The notes: generated by a model from the letters alone, not told the origin. Counted from the first letter of the stretch, positions 10,080-23,639 are shown. The stretch is DNA of 64,000 bases from Leuctra nigra (GCA_934045905.1 OW203768.1:33323060-33387059), one strand, 5' to 3'. Program-made: numbers and translations.

Positions 10080-12255
10080 ATACTTTTATTGATTTGATTT
10101 TGAAAGCAATAAGCAACGAAAAACAATTTAAGTAAATAGTAACACGAGGGTATGTGAAATTGGAAGGTTGAGGTTCTAAAAATATATATTTAGATTTTTC
10201 ATGGAGTTATTTCGTGCTTATTCCATTTCACGTTTCCATAAGTTTCACAAAATAAATTGTGATTTTATTTTCATACCTAATATCGATGAAAATTAGCATT
10301 TGAATAAGGTATTTGTCTTTTGTATTGCCATTTTAGTTTCATAGATTTCATTTTAATACTGGGAATGATTGTATTGAATTAATTCCTAATGTCTACCCTC
10401 AAGGATCGTGTACTGGTCATGTGCATACATCGGGCAAAGGAATGTGGCTGATCAAACGTATTTCAATTAGGATAACATTAAAACGAACTCAACATGAGTT
10501 TATAATTAGCATATGAGCTACAAATGCATTACTGCTAACATTCGGGGTGATAATTTGAAAGTAATTGCCTTTTAATAATATGCAAACAGGAGCAAATAAA
10601 AACATGGAATTTCAAATTTTAATTTAAACACTACTTTATACTTTTACTCTATTTAAAGCAAAATCAGATAATTAATAGAAAGGATGTGGCCTCATTAAGT
10701 ACTCATTAGGTTTCTGCACAGAAAACAGAGAGCAATTAAAAAGTTATATTTAGATATTTTGTCTTGTTTAATTTATTTATGATAGTATAAAGTTGGGTCC
10801 TCTAATTATATTCACGTATATTTAAAGTGATTATCAACAAAAGGAAATGGCCGCCAATAAAAGATGGTCTGATGGTGCAGGAAATGCAGTCTGTACTCAA
10901 TAGAGGCAGATAATTAGACATTTTTATAACGAAAATTAATAATGCGTTTTTAATAAACAGTTTTCGCAGAACTAATTTAGCAAACGATTATTGTGAAAGG
11001 AAGCGGCAGACAATTATTTACAATGTGATGCGTAATTTGAGAATTTTATGGTTATTTTGAGAACACGATGAATATTAAAAAAGGTATTAAAATAGGGTTT
11101 AATTAATTTAAAAAAAATATAGAATGTGCAGTGACGAGGATCAATTAGTTTATTGCTTTGACGTCAACAAAGCCAATTAAATCTTTCAATTTATCATGCA
11201 ATTAAAAGACAATATCCTCTTTAATTTTCTTCAATAATTTTCTTCGGAAATTCTTAATAAAATGCTGCTGAAATGGAGAATAACAATCTGGTTGGCAAAG
11301 AAATAGAAAGAGAGAAAGAAAGAGAGAAAGAAAAAGAGAAATCCATTTTTCATATTTTCTTCACACAATATTTAATTGTACTGTATATACGATGTCAACG
11401 TATTTGTTCCTAAAGTTTAAAACGAAAAGTACATTATTGATTTTAGAGAACAGAAAAGTCGATAACACAGGAAAATCTTCCCTCCTAGTGTAAAAGTTAG
11501 CAAGAACTTTTAGCCTTTGTTGAAGAATAACCGCGAATGGAGATGTCAACATTGTTGTCAAGTACTCGTAAACCCGTCATAAAATGTCATCATTACCCGC
11601 GAACAATGTGATCCGTGTGAAATAAATGTGCTGATTCACTTCTAATTCTTCTTAGTTGAGTGAAGCCATCTTGTAGATGCACGAGCAGGTCTAGGGGTAG
11701 TTCCACACAGGGGTAGTTCCAGTGGAGGGGCGCGGTGGTGGAATGGCCACAGACAGGATTACACTTGGCAAATGAACGCTAATCCATCCCTGGTTCCATC
11801 ACTTGGGGGGGTAGGGGGGGGGGGGGGGCACAACACTATTAGGGCTGCATGAACCATTATTTTTGTCTGAAAGTAAATACATTATATTTATTCTTTCAGC
11901 TTTACATTATTTATGGTTTCATTGTTGATGTGTAATTCTGAAAAAAATAAAATAAAAAAATAAAAGATATAAATTTGTTTACATAAATGTCAACAAACCA
12001 CAAGAAAATATCAGAAAATAGCGAGCTGAGCCGTTTGAAAATGTTATATTTGCATCGTCTTCCTTCAGCCTTCTGTCTCTCTAACTTTCTTCTTTTGTTT
12101 GCTTGGTATTCTTTATTTGAAAATCTTACGTGACTGTCTTTCATCCCTCTTTTTTGAAAATGTGTCCCAAGAGTAAAATAACATCTAAAAATCGGGTAAA
12201 ATTATTTGTTTATTGATTGTGTCACTGAGAAAATTGAAATTATTATAAGGCATTC
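10080..12255. other. AT-rich region rich in TAATTA-type words; no gene seen
   Basis: Homeodomain-like TAATTA and ATTAAT words are frequent at 10500-11200, and no coding ORF is visible. At 11304-11341 there is a GA-rich simple repeat (AGAAAGAGAGAAAG), and at 11814-11828 a run of 15 G. A box-B-like GGTTCCATC at about 11793 may be a SINE remnant. Confidence 0.5.
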
Positions 12256-12259
12256 AGGA

Positions 12260-12381
12260 GGGCTATTCTATATTTCCTTGTAGTCTCGTTTCACTTGCTA
12301 CGGTCTCACTGCTATCTATTTAACATGGTAGTGACGCCGTATCAATTGATACGAGACGACAAGGGAATTTAGAATAACCCC
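12260..12381. mobile_element. 122-bp palindromic MITE-like element
   Basis: Ends GGGCTATTCTA and, in reverse, GGGGTTATTCTA. Inside, TCCTTGTAGTCTCG pairs with CGAGACGACAAGG. The same TATTCTA-type termini are seen at 30323-30450 and 58741-58862, so this is probably one small fold-back family. Confidence 0.55.
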
Positions 12382-12416
12382 AAAACACATCTTTAAAATA
12401 AACAAACAGACTAACA

Positions 12417-12593
12417 GTTCTTTAAAATGTAATGAGAGAGTGAGAGTGTATGTGATGTTATTAGTTGTGTGTTGTTTTCTCTTTTCTAAAATGTTATAAT
12501 TGTATTTTTTATTTGTCCGGACCTGATGACTGAGGAGTGAAACAGATCTGTCGAAACGTCTCTCTCATTACATTTAAAAGAACCCACACCGTA
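12417..12593 (+). repeat. Inverted repeat enclosing a hammerhead-like core
   Basis: A 24-bp arm at 12417-12440 (GTTCTTTAAAATGTAATGAG...) pairs with 12570-12593. Just inside the right arm are CTGATGA (12533-12539) and GAAACGTC (12563-12570), the two conserved strands of a hammerhead core. Between them lies ACAGATCTGT, a perfect palindrome. Such CTGATGA...GAAACGTC ends are typical of Penelope-like elements, so this may be a remnant of one. The three-stem fold is not fully satisfied by eye. Confidence 0.4.
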
Positions 12594-15500
12594 TTGTTTA
12601 TTTGCATGCAATTATTATATTAGTTTGTGGTCAATGATTGAGAGAAGTATACAAGTAGACGACTTTTATTTATACTTTAATTTGAATTTTCAAATGGGAT
12701 TGGCTAGGAATTTTGCAGCAAATTGCCCTCCGGTTTCTGATTTTTACATCCTAATTTGACTAAAATAGTTATTTAAACTGTATACAATGTACACTACACG
12801 AAGTCTGAATAGTTAGGAATTTTACACCAATAAAACCCAATTTCTGTTTATGCACCATTACAAATATTTCAAGACCAAAATAGGGGGGGGGGGCTTACCT
12901 ACTTTAAGCGATCGGTCTAAATCAAGTAATCTATAGTGTAATAGGGTCTTAATGGAAGGCTTTATGAATGTGTAGCGATTACGCTCTTGCAATGAGATTA
13001 GAAAGAAGTCAAGCAAGGGTGTGAGTTCGAGGGGGGGGGGGGGGGTGAAGGGAGTGGTTCAAAGAACTCTTCACTATTAGGGGTTGGTTTTATGACGTTG
13101 TATATCCGGTCACCCCTGCTAGAAAAACCCATAGTTCCGGTAAACCAAAGAGATAATACAATGGACTTTAACACTAACACATTGCGACGGGGCGAGCAAG
13201 CGTCTTTACAATCTTGTCCCATAAAGTCAGCTTTTGTAGTTTTTACTTATAATAACATGAAATAGGAGCGTCCATTTCCTCAGAAAGTATGAGATTATTT
13301 GTGGAAGTCACTGGGAATGGATTTCGTGGTTTATGGTTGTATATTTTATTTAAGTTAAGTGCATTAAAAGGGGGGTTATTTTTGTTAGTGGCCCCAATAA
13401 ACATATTTTGATGAAGCTATAAAATTTAAATTTGCAGTAAATGTTCGAAATTGTGTTGGCGTATTGTTATATCGGTCGAAAATATACTCTTTTGGGTTTT
13501 TGTGAGTAAATTCGAGTTTTATGATACAATTGTCTCATAAATTATCTTAGAAAAATTCGAGGTTATATGTAATATTTTTTGCAATAGCATTTTTATAAGT
13601 TAATTCCAGGCTGGTGAATATTTTTGCGGAGTGTGGCAAATATGAGAAGTAAATAAGGTCAATTTAGAGATTTTTCTTGGTAACGGTTGCATTCCAGAGC
13701 TGTTTCATTGTTGGTTTTGCTTGCCACATTATCTATTATCATGGGAAATTTATGTGGCATTTGAACCTATAGTTATTTTTCTACACTACAATAATCATGA
13801 AAAGATATCTCAACTGAACGCAATTTTAACAAAACACATTAAAAATTATATTGTGAAAGTTTACTCTAAATCATTTACCAGGATGGAAGAAGGTTACGGT
13901 CGATTTGAGTTGACAGGTCTTCTGTGCTCAAGTGACTTGCAGATTCGACCATCGTGTTTTGACCACGCTCAAAGTGTCGCGATAGTCGAGTGAGGTCGAG
14001 GAAACGCCACTTTGGGGGGCACTGTGACCCATTGGGGGGCCCACTTTGCGAACACGCTTTGCGCTTGGGGGGCCAGGGACTAATGGAACATGATGTCACT
14101 CAAAATGGGGGATTATTTACGATGGAAGAGCGTATAGGATTGACATTGCACATTTTGTAGGTAAAGTAGAAAAATTGATTTTGCAGACATTTATACTTTT
14201 TTGTCTAATTTATAATGTATTATATGTTATAGAATCAGGATAAAATTGCTTTATTTCTTGGAAATTTATCAGATCTTTTACGTTGTAAAAAATTCACTTA
14301 GAATCAAAAAATCTCAAAAAATTTGGATTATCGTACTCTATTTTGACAACTAATGCTCAATAAGTGTGGAGCAATTTTTGTGGATTCCATGATTTCTCGT
14401 AGTTAAGAATTTAGATACTTATATTTAAAATCAATATATATATATAAATAAAATACAAGAAGAGAATATGTAATAAAATGTGATACTTATAATATGTAAG
14501 TTTGAAGTTTTGTTATTCAAACCAAATTCTTTGTTATTTACCAAACATAACGGTAGAGTAATGGTGGAGCGTTGCTAACTGCCTGTAAATCTATAAGACA
14601 CACATTCTTATATTTAGGTAAATCTATGCACCCAAACAACATCACTATTTCCTATTTTCAACCAAACCAATCTCCCATTGATCTTTTACAATTCCACTGA
14701 ACTTTTATTACAAATATAGAGGATTAGAGTTTTCACTTCTGACCCGAAGTTTATGACTCTGAGTACTTGAAGTGAAGGACTGCTCTTTTGACCGGTGTAA
14801 TAAAACCATCCCCAGGAGGGAAATAAAGTCGTCACTAGCCGTTACCTTTATCTATCACCTAATGTTCGTGACACTTTGAAATATGCTCGAGATATTGTGT
14901 TTGTGTTGTGTATTGTGTTTGGACGGTCGTAAACACAAGTAGAAGTAGATGGACAAAATGTTACAAGCTTCTGACTTTTCATAGGTGTTTGAAGTTATGT
15001 GTTTTGGGGGGCAAGGATCTTTGTTCGAAGAATGTTATGTCTTGTTAAAACTAAATCTTTGAGCCTTGGAATTGGAATTGGGTGGAGAAATCGTCAAGGC
15101 GATTTTAATTACTCGGTTTGACGTACTATTTTTTGTCAGCTTCTACTCAAAAGCGGATTTTCAAGATTATTTTGCATTTTCGGGGGTCATGACGATTGTT
15201 CCTCACCCCTCCCCCACAACCCGTCGTAAATCAGTCATTAGTCTATTGATAATTATTTATCATCCTCAACATTCGACTTTTATAAGAGAATCGTAGGTAG
15301 TACACTTGCTTGGTCAAAGTAAAATCGGTATTCGAAAGGCTGATAAAGATTCCATAGCATCCCAAAGAAGTATATTCTCATCTAAATCTAGTACGTTAGT
15401 TCTAATTTCATTGATAATAACAATGACTCATTGATAAGGAACCTTACCAGCAGCCAATATGTTTCTTAAACAGTTTTTACTTTGGTCAAGTGTACATTAT

Positions 15501-16524
15501 GCTGATAATCAAAGCTAAAAAAGCGTAATGACAGGTACCTTTTGGTATAAAATAAATGTTCGTTGATAATGATTGAAGTTCCTAATATTATCTTACAAAA
15601 GGAGAGGAATTATAATCTACAAAATGGTTCAATTTTTGGGTGCTATGCGGGATGTAGCTTTTAAATTGTTAAAATTCCACTTAAAAGCAGAAAGCATGTC
15701 ATTCAGGTCTCTCAAAATGCATTCAAATTTCAAATAGGCTTATAGCAGGCTGTTAAAACTTATAAATCCATGAAATAGAGCCCACTAATACCCTTTCTCT
15801 AGTGATTTAATAGGTTTTAGTTAATTATTTCCTCATTTTCTCGAAGTCTCCTCTGATTGTTGAAATCAGGACGCCACTCTAGTTCCCCACGCCGCCGACA
15901 GTTCGCTTCAATCACAACACAACTAACAAGCCAGCGACAAGTTGTTATTGTAGCCGCAACAAAATCCTATTCCACTTTGTTTATAAGAACATTCAAAAAT
16001 ATTCATTTTCCTTTACAGTTAACTACTTCATTCATAGTTGAAATATTTATACCCTTGGAACATTACGACAATACCCGACTGAAAATTTTCTTTCATCCCC
16101 TTGTATTTGGTTGAGAGAGAAACTGGTCGCTAGCAAGCAACCCCTATTTTGTCTCTTCTTGAGTGGCTTACCCTCGTAAAAGTTGCACTTTAATGAGCCA
16201 TGCAACCCCCGAGGATTCTTCAAAGTACTAGCATGTTTATTGCTCTATTATATTAGCTGAGGAAAAGAAATGGCCATTTGTGTTTCATGCTTGATATACA
16301 CATAAAATGTTCCCGCGATGAAACCCAAAACACAAAACACTGTGCATTCTCCACAGGTTGCAGGTCGTATTAGTAAAGACCGTGTTAGACTAGTATTTTG
16401 AAAGGTATGAAGGTTCAATAGGTCACAATATTTACACGCTGACCTGCAAAATTATACCTGATATTATCTAGAAGTAAATGAAATTCTAATTATATTTATT
16501 TTCGTAGTTTTTTAAGTATTTGGT
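12594..16524. other. No gene or classified repeat seen
   Basis: Short ORFs on both strands look random. G runs occur at 12883-12893 (11) and 13031-13045 (15). A patch at 14010-14080 is rich in TTGGGGGGC. Nothing else stands out. Confidence 0.5.
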
Positions 16525-16752
16525 CTAACAAGGCTAATGACGACGGATGAATGATTATGATGATGATTATTGGTTGATGAATGAAGATGATAAGAATTTG
16601 GTAAGTATGGAAGTTGGAAGAAGGTCGTCGTGGCCTTTTAGTATGGAACCTTCCCAACATTTGCCTGTTGGCTGAGAGAAACAATGAATAATCTCATGAA
16701 AGAAAGACTTCGGGAATCGAACTCAATACTTCCGAAGTGCAGCTTGAGCCAA
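16525..16752 (-). mobile_element. SINE copy (tRNA-derived family)
   Basis: Reverse orientation of the SINE that is intact at 44957-45200. On the plus strand it shows GGCTAATGACGACGGATGAA (3' part), a GATTATGATGATGATTATTG stretch, GTCGTCGTGGCC, CCTTCCCAACATTTGCC, and the head with GAATCGAACTC (box B reversed) and GAGCCAACTTGCTCC (box A region reversed). Its promoter end stops 15 bp before a MITE at 16768. Confidence 0.75.
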
Positions 16753-16767
16753 CTTGCTCCGTAATAT

Positions 16768-16989
16768 CTTTACCGCAGAGGTAGAAGGCCCGCTGTCCAA
16801 TTAAATATTATTCATGCAAGTTGCGAGCACAACAACCTGAAATTCTGCCTTCATTCCAATCATATTTGTAATGGTGACATGAGTCATTTTGAAAGACTTC
16901 AATTTTACTGTATTTTTTTTGATATCTTTCTTTTTAGGCAACGCAAAATTGAGGCAATGAACATCGGGCCTTCTAACTCTGATGTACAG
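16768..16989 (+). mobile_element. CTGTATCTCAG MITE, copy 1
   Basis: Member of the TIR family described in full at 53370-53634. The left end is decayed (CCGCAGAGGTAGAAGGCC). The core TCATATTTGTAATGGTGACA is intact, and the right end reads GGGCCTTCTAACTCTGATGT. About 222 bp; non-coding. Confidence 0.7.
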
Positions 16990-17974
16990 ATATTATCCTG
17001 ATTAAAGGTTATAAACCCTCTAAGAAAATATATTATTATCTAAAAAGTAGAGATTACCCTAAATTATTCACATTTATTCCTACAAACCGTGTTTCATACA
17101 CTTCAATACTTGAGAGGGGAAACAAAAGTCATAATTTAGTCATTATTCAAAGTGGTGAGCTCGTTGGCTTACATAATTAAAAATTAAATCCCCGGAGGTG
17201 ACTTTATGGACGTAATTATTTTGAAAACATCCTTCGCTATCCTTCTTCAAAATCTTCCATAATTTATAAATTGTTAAAATAGAGCTGTTCTAGGTATATT
17301 TCGATTGTACAAAAGTATGTTTTAACAACATCCTTCCCATATATAGCGAGTGTTGTCATGGTAACACTTTCTATGTGTATTTGTTTGCTGTTGCTTTTGC
17401 CTGCAATGCCCAGGTCACACTGATCAATGTGAAATTTTGCACACACATTAAATGCCATAACAGCGATCCTGTGTAAAGTTTTTGAACAAGAAACTAGTTC
17501 CCCTGTAGTTGAAAAGTAAAACGTGAAAAATTGATAAAAAAATAACCAATATTTTATCAGATTTCAAAAATTTCAGCTATATCAATCTTGAATTTTGATT
17601 TGTTAGGAACATTTTGTAAAATGTCTTCTATCGATAAAGTATCTACAATCACACATTGATCGTTTACAAATGATTGTTCAGAGCAGCAACTGTCACACAT
17701 TTATGCTCGCTTATCAACGCACGTATTACACCGAGTGTTTTCCTAGTAGCCAAGTGTAACACGTCCTCGAGAACGAGAAGAAATAAACACGCCATTAGGA
17801 GAATGAGTTTGCTTAGACTTTCGATGTGATTTGATTACAGACGTCGGTTTCTATGTCGGATAGTTACAATAGTTCAGCGTCTCGACGGGTCTTTTACCTT
17901 CGTGCACCAGGAACTTGCAACGAGCTTGAATTTACTCGATAACTTGCACGAAAAAAGGTAAAAGAAATAAGATT

Positions 17975-18040
17975 TTTTTTGTCTGGGGCTTAACGACGCA
18001 CTGTTCTGCAGTGTAGCTAATGGCGACGGAATAAGATGAA
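17975..18040 (-). mobile_element. SINE 3'-end fragment
   Basis: TTTTTTTGTCTGGGGC ... CTGCAGTG ... AGCTAATGGCGACGGA is the reverse complement of the SINE 3' end (TCCGTCGCCATTAGCC...GCTGCAGAGCCCCAGAAAAAA). The body is missing. An AT-rich tandem of GGATGAAATATAAAATAT continues from 18030 to 18125, possibly microsatellite growth at the break. Confidence 0.65.
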
Positions 18041-18229
18041 ATAGGATGAAATATAAATATATAAAATATAAAATATAGGATGAAATATAAAATATATTTA
18101 GGATGAAATATATTATATTTCTAATCTAAATATAATTTAGAAATAAGATGGATGTGCGTTATAGTTTCATGTACACGTATGTAAGTATTCAGCTATAATA
18201 AAGTAACTGAGACATTAATTAATTGTATT

Positions 18230-18417
18230 AATAAATTGCGCTATTATAATTGTCATTTGACTGATGTCAACAAATACAGTTATATTGAAGTATTCTCTTA
18301 CACAATGACTCATGTCACCAATACAAATATGATTGGATAAAAGCAGAATTACCGATCTTTTAGCTCAACTCAAGAATCATTGAAATGGACTTCCAACCTT
18401 CTACCCCTGAGATTTAG
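18230..18417 (-). mobile_element. CTGTATCTCAG MITE, copy 2
   Basis: Reverse-oriented and truncated at the left. Shows TCATTTGACTGATGTCAACA, AATGACTCATGTCACCA, CAAGAATCATTGAAATGGAC and an end CCTTCTACCCCTGAGATTTA. Confidence 0.65.
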
Positions 18418-18425
18418 ATTTGAAG

Positions 18426-20080
18426 TATCGTCAAAACGTCAAAACCTACTATGTGGTCTCTTGACCTAAAAATAATTTTCAATTTTCTCGCCCTTCCCAT
18501 TTGGTCCCGTTGACCGGAAAGGTTTTGTCTTCTACTTGCCGACTTCTTTGTCCGTGCTCCAGCCTGTATTGTCAAAGTGCATCATTATCGAAGACTAACC
18601 ATCTCTCATGTCACGGCTTCTCGGAAGACGCCATCGCCTCATCTTCAACATCCAACGGCTTTGTCTCCCGCAGATCAGCAGGAAGATCTCCGTGTGTTCG
18701 GGAAACAATGCGTTTACTTGATTCGTTGAGCTTTTTGCATAGATGCATTCTCCTACCAAAACACTTGATCATTCAAATAGGCACTTTTAGGACACTAAAA
18801 GCACGAAAGCACTAAAATGTACACTATTACAAAAGTTAAGTTATCACTGGCGTAACTTCAAAGTTGCAGCCCCCGCAGTCGTGGAAGGGCGGGGGGGGGG
18901 GGGGGGGGGGGGCAGGTCTAGGGGCCCTGGAAATTTGGATAGAATGAATATTATAAAAACCTTCCGAAATAGCGATCGTAAGTAATGAAAATAGTAGTAA
19001 TTTGAAAAAATTTAATGATCAAATCGACCAAAATTTGTTTTTAAATCGCATTTAAATGCACTAAACTCTATGGTGACCAAATACTATGAGAGAAGGGGAA
19101 AGGAATCTATAGAAAAGGCTCCACTTAAGTCAGCAAAATGTTCAGCCATTCAGGTGTATACTGGACTTTACAGTGGACTGTTTTTAATTATTATTAATGG
19201 AGCATTTTTATGTATATTCTATTCCCCTTCTCTCGTAGTATTGAGAGTAATGCTAAATTATTTTGGCAAAAAATGCACATCCCTGTTCTAATTTATACAA
19301 GATAATAATTATTTAAGTTGTTGCAATTATATTTGAATAACAACGTAGAGGTAGATCTGGGTTCAAAATAACTGTCAGCAATTGCTCATGTTGCATATAA
19401 CAACATTATATAATTACTACTAATTACTTGCACTAATTACAAGTAATTATGACACAAAACTGTAATTAAACGTAATTAATACTAATTACTGTTCATAAAA
19501 ATAGTGGCACTGCAGATGATGTCTGTCAATTCTCGTTATGAATTTAATCGAGTATAATAATAATTACAAAAGAGCAACAAAGAAAATAGTATAATGTATT
19601 CTGCGAGGTGCATTCTAGGAGGAAAGGTGTAGCTAAAACTCTCCAATTAGTTTGCCTCGTAACCACAAGCGACATTCCGAAGATGTTTTGTTTATTTGCA
19701 ATTCAGTTAGCACTCGATCGCTTCCATCTCGCATTGATGCTGTGAAACTGTCCGATCTTGGCGGTGTCTTTCAGAAAGAGAGGAATTTGTAAATGCAGGG
19801 AGGAGGAAGGAAAAGGAGGGACGTTTAGAGAGAAACCGAACCCTAAGAGTAGTCAATTGGGCGTTACATGGGTAAGATAATAATGTGTTTTGGAGAACCG
19901 AACGGGAGTTTTGAAAGGAAGAGGAAATATTCGCTCAAGATTAGATGCTCGTTGTTTTGGATGCAGATATGTGAAGAATGGTTTGTTTGAGTTGCAATCT
20001 GCTAAGTGTAATTTTCAACTTGTATGCCGAGAGTAGTTTGTGTTTAGGTGTAGTCATGGCAACGACTTGACGACCTCCCA
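18426..20080. other. No gene seen; 22-base G run
   Basis: Contains an uninterrupted run of 22 G at 18891-18912. A 104-codon ORF at 18501-18815 lacks any motif or splice context I can support. The remainder is AT-rich. Confidence 0.5.
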
Positions 20081-20084
20081 ATTA

Positions 20085-20240
20085 CTCCCAATCATACAAG
20101 AATGATGATGCAAATCATGAAGCTGATGAAGAGAATTATTCGTTAGTAGAGAACCTTCCCAACATTTGCCCATCATCTAAGGGAAATCACGAAAAAGATC
20201 GGTCAAAGGAATCGTATTCTGGTAACCAAAGAAGTGTATC
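20085..20240 (-). mobile_element. SINE copy, degraded
   Basis: Plus-strand phrases AGAGAACCTTCCCAACATTT, GCCCATCATCTAAGGGAAAT and AATGATGATGCAAATCATGA match the SINE body in reverse. The head is poorly preserved. Confidence 0.6.
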
Positions 20241-21620
20241 GATTATTTTGTCCGATTCATATTTCAAAATGCAGTCACAACAATTCAAAAACTTTTTTGT
20301 TATGACGCCAGTTTTGTTCTAGAAGTTGCAGCACAATTAGCACATAATAAGAGGGAAAAGGAAAAAGAGGGACAAATGAATAATAATCATTACAAATGTC
20401 TAATAGATGACCAACAAAAGATTCATCACAATCCTATATCTATTCGGTTAAAAAAACATTATATTAATGTTTTGTTCAATAATTTTTTAACAGTATGCCA
20501 TAACAGAAGGGCTACTAAAAATAATAAATACGTGACAAGAAATGTGTGATATTTTTCAAGTGCTTTTTAAAATTGCTTTGCTTGATTGCTTTTGATATTA
20601 TAATAAAGAGTAGGTCTGTGTAGAATTTTATTTTATCTGAAAATGTGTTCCTATGAAGTTCCTATAACTATAATAAAATAATAAATATCCTGACAAAGTA
20701 CCAAATTCTGAAGAAATCGACAGTTAAAATTTTCAAATATTGTGAAGAAAGAACTGGAATACAGCAAGCAGTGATATTTGTGGAACATCTTGAAAAGATT
20801 GTTGTCCATGTACCTAACCGTCCGTTTATTGACGTCTTCTTTCAAAATCACGAACCAAAAGTAATCCGTACCGTCCGCGACAAGTGCCACAACAAATTCC
20901 TGTCCAAAAGCACACATTTTGTTTTACGATAGTCCATTATTATGTTAACAATTTTTATTATGTTTTACAGCCATTCTCACTTATTGGACCTCACCGAAAA
21001 TGTCGGTGTCTTTTTACTTTGTATCTGTTTTCTAGGTAAAATTTCTGTGAAAGAAACGTCGGCGAATTGTTTGGGGCATCTTGAATTTTATGATATCATC
21101 TGGTGACCATAATAAAGTAACGGAAAGAGCACATTGCCAATCATGGACCAAAAGAATGCTTTTAGGTTAGGTTGTAAATTTTTCCGGCCATTTTGGTTTT
21201 ATGCAGAAAGCTTCAAACTTGATTCATATCCGTCCAACAGTTACGGTTTTAAGTCATAAATTTTCATTTATATACATTATATTTCATAACATGTGGATCC
21301 TGTTCAGAAACCATTATTATTTGTATTTTGGATTACGGTCCACATTTCTGAATGTTCTTGAGAGTTGAGCGTTGCCCTTTCATGAAGAAAGATTATGAAA
21401 AAAGCAAATCAAAATCAAAAGATTATCAAACTATGAAAAATAAAAATATTAAATTATTTTAAAAAATAATAGAATCAAAATAAAATTTTGCTTCATTTCT
21501 TGGGTTGAAAATTTAACCATTCAGTTTTCCGGAATTTGCATACTTTTACCGTTGATTATTTTACCGAAGAGCTGTTCGAATGGAGCTTATTTATGTATAC
21601 TTTATTTTCCTTCTCTGGGA
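20241..21620. other. No gene seen
   Basis: AT-rich; only short background ORFs and no recognised repeat. Confidence 0.5.
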
Positions 21621-21624
21621 ATAT

Positions 21625-21858
21625 AATTCTCTGTCAATTTTTACAATTTTGCGTTACACACTTTTGGACAGATACAATCAAGCTCTATCAATTGTTTTTG
21701 ACTGAAGTCAAGATATACAGCTATATTGAAGTATTCTCTTAGACAATGACTTATGTCACCATTACAAATATGATTGGATGAAGACAGAATTACTCATTTT
21801 AGAGCTCACTTCAAGAATCATCGCAATGGACATCGGGCCTTCTACCTCCGAGATACAG
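21625..21858 (-). mobile_element. CTGTATCTCAG MITE, copy 3
   Basis: Reverse orientation: ATACAATCAAGCTCTATCAA, TATTGAAGTATTCTCTTAGA, ATGGACATCGGGCCTTCTAC and the end CTCCGAGATACAG, followed by ATAT. The left TIR is eroded. Confidence 0.7.
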
Positions 21859-22449
21859 ATATAGCGTGTTTTGTTTTTGAAGCACTTACCTTTAATAGAT
21901 TAAAATAAGCTTTTCCGTTTTAAACCGGATTTAACACACATAAATGAGAACCATCACAATGATTCCATCTTCCTTTTTCTATTTCGGATGTGCCCAATGA
22001 TAATGATTATTATCGCAATCAACATAACCAGTTTGAATTCCTGTCGGAACTTGTAGAAGAGCAATCATTTAACCCCGGCACCTGCACAAGAAACTCTATT
22101 TCAATTACACATTAGTTCATCTAAACGATGTCCACTTTCTTACAGGAAGACACCTGAGTCTAGATTAAGATTTAGGTAATTATTATTCGTGTTTTCGATT
22201 AGATTTGAAAGTAATTTCGTTAGTCAGCAAATGTCATCCGGTTAACAATAGGGGATAATTAATTGCTTAATTATATAGCTGTATATCATATTGTAAGTAG
22301 GGTAGAGGGGGTCTAAATTGTCTAGTTTTCTCAGTGTTTATATCTTGAATCTGAGACCCCATTTGGTGTTAATGACCTATATCTTATATATGTACAATTT
22401 CTCGATTTTACTTGGCACAATTTGGAATCATGCCAATTTGGTATCAAAT

Positions 22450-22621
22450 GGAATTTGACAATTGTGAAGAAATACAGTTCTATTGAAGTATACTCTTACA
22501 CAATGACTCATGTCACTATTACAAAATATGTTAGATTGAAGGCAATTACTGGTTTTTATTTTTTAAGCTCACATCAATAACCATTGAAAGGGACTTCTGG
22601 CCTTTTACCTCTAATGTACAG
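22450..22621 (-). mobile_element. CTGTATCTCAG MITE, copy 4
   Basis: Shows ACACAATGACTCATGTCACT, GGGACTTCTGGCCTTTTACC and the end CTCTAATGTACAG. Truncated or eroded at the left. Confidence 0.6.
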
Positions 22622-22629
22622 ATTTGTTT

Positions 22630-23635
22630 CATTGGCTTGCGCTAGGACCTATATTCGGCTTCAGAGATTTGAAGTTGGCTGACCCCATCCACTCCTTACA
22701 AAGAACCTAGTGATATGTTTTTAATTTATTTTTTTCATTTATTTACAGCAGTTATGGTAAATAAAAATATAATGATGTTATAATAAAGTGCAATTAATCA
22801 ATTAATAGTAACAAGAAACCTTCGTGATAAGAAATGCTTGGTGAAAAATTATGTGAGATGAATGCAAGAAAACTAAAATTGAGTTGCTTCTTCATAAACA
22901 TGTGAAGCGGCATTTTTGTCTGTATCTTGCATTTACTGAATTTACACGCAATGTGTTTCTTCCCATTCTAATCATGACATAGCCATTCAATCTGGCTATT
23001 AGAAAACAAAGACTCATAAAGAAAACAAAAACGTGATTTCTTTAATTTAGTATAAAACACATGTTATGTTTATTTTTATAAGTTTAATTTGAAAGGATCT
23101 CTAAGAATTGAGCGTGTTAAAGTTCTTTGTGAAGACAAATTGACCATATGATCACAGACCAATCAGGGCCGAATCGTTTAGCATAAAATCCAATAGAGGG
23201 ACTATAAAGTTTTTTTTGTTTACAAATCAATATCCTCAAGGCTATTTTCATACCTTCTGGTAAAGCACATATTTATAGTAGGGGAAAGTGTGATGAAATT
23301 CGAGACAAATATGTAATAAAATAAAATGAAATAGTTTTCTATCTTCCATTCAAATGATCATAAATGTTGACATTCTTGCACTACGTGATTGAGTTGAATA
23401 AACTGGTATCATTAAACAAGTATAATCAATTCAAAATTTTATATACATTGTATAAGCATTTAGTGACCTCGCAATATTGTTGTCTCGTTTAACCTTTCAT
23501 TTGATTAGTTTTCCATAATACTTTCAAAAGTGCGTTGCGTTCTTGAAGAAATCACGCACCTAGGGAACTCGATCTAGTTGTAGAATGGATTAAAAACGTA
23601 AACTATTCAAAGCATAAATGTCTAGACAAACAAAA
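22630..23635. other. No gene seen
   Basis: AT-rich unique-looking sequence without supported features. Confidence 0.5.
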
Positions 23636-23639
23636 CATT

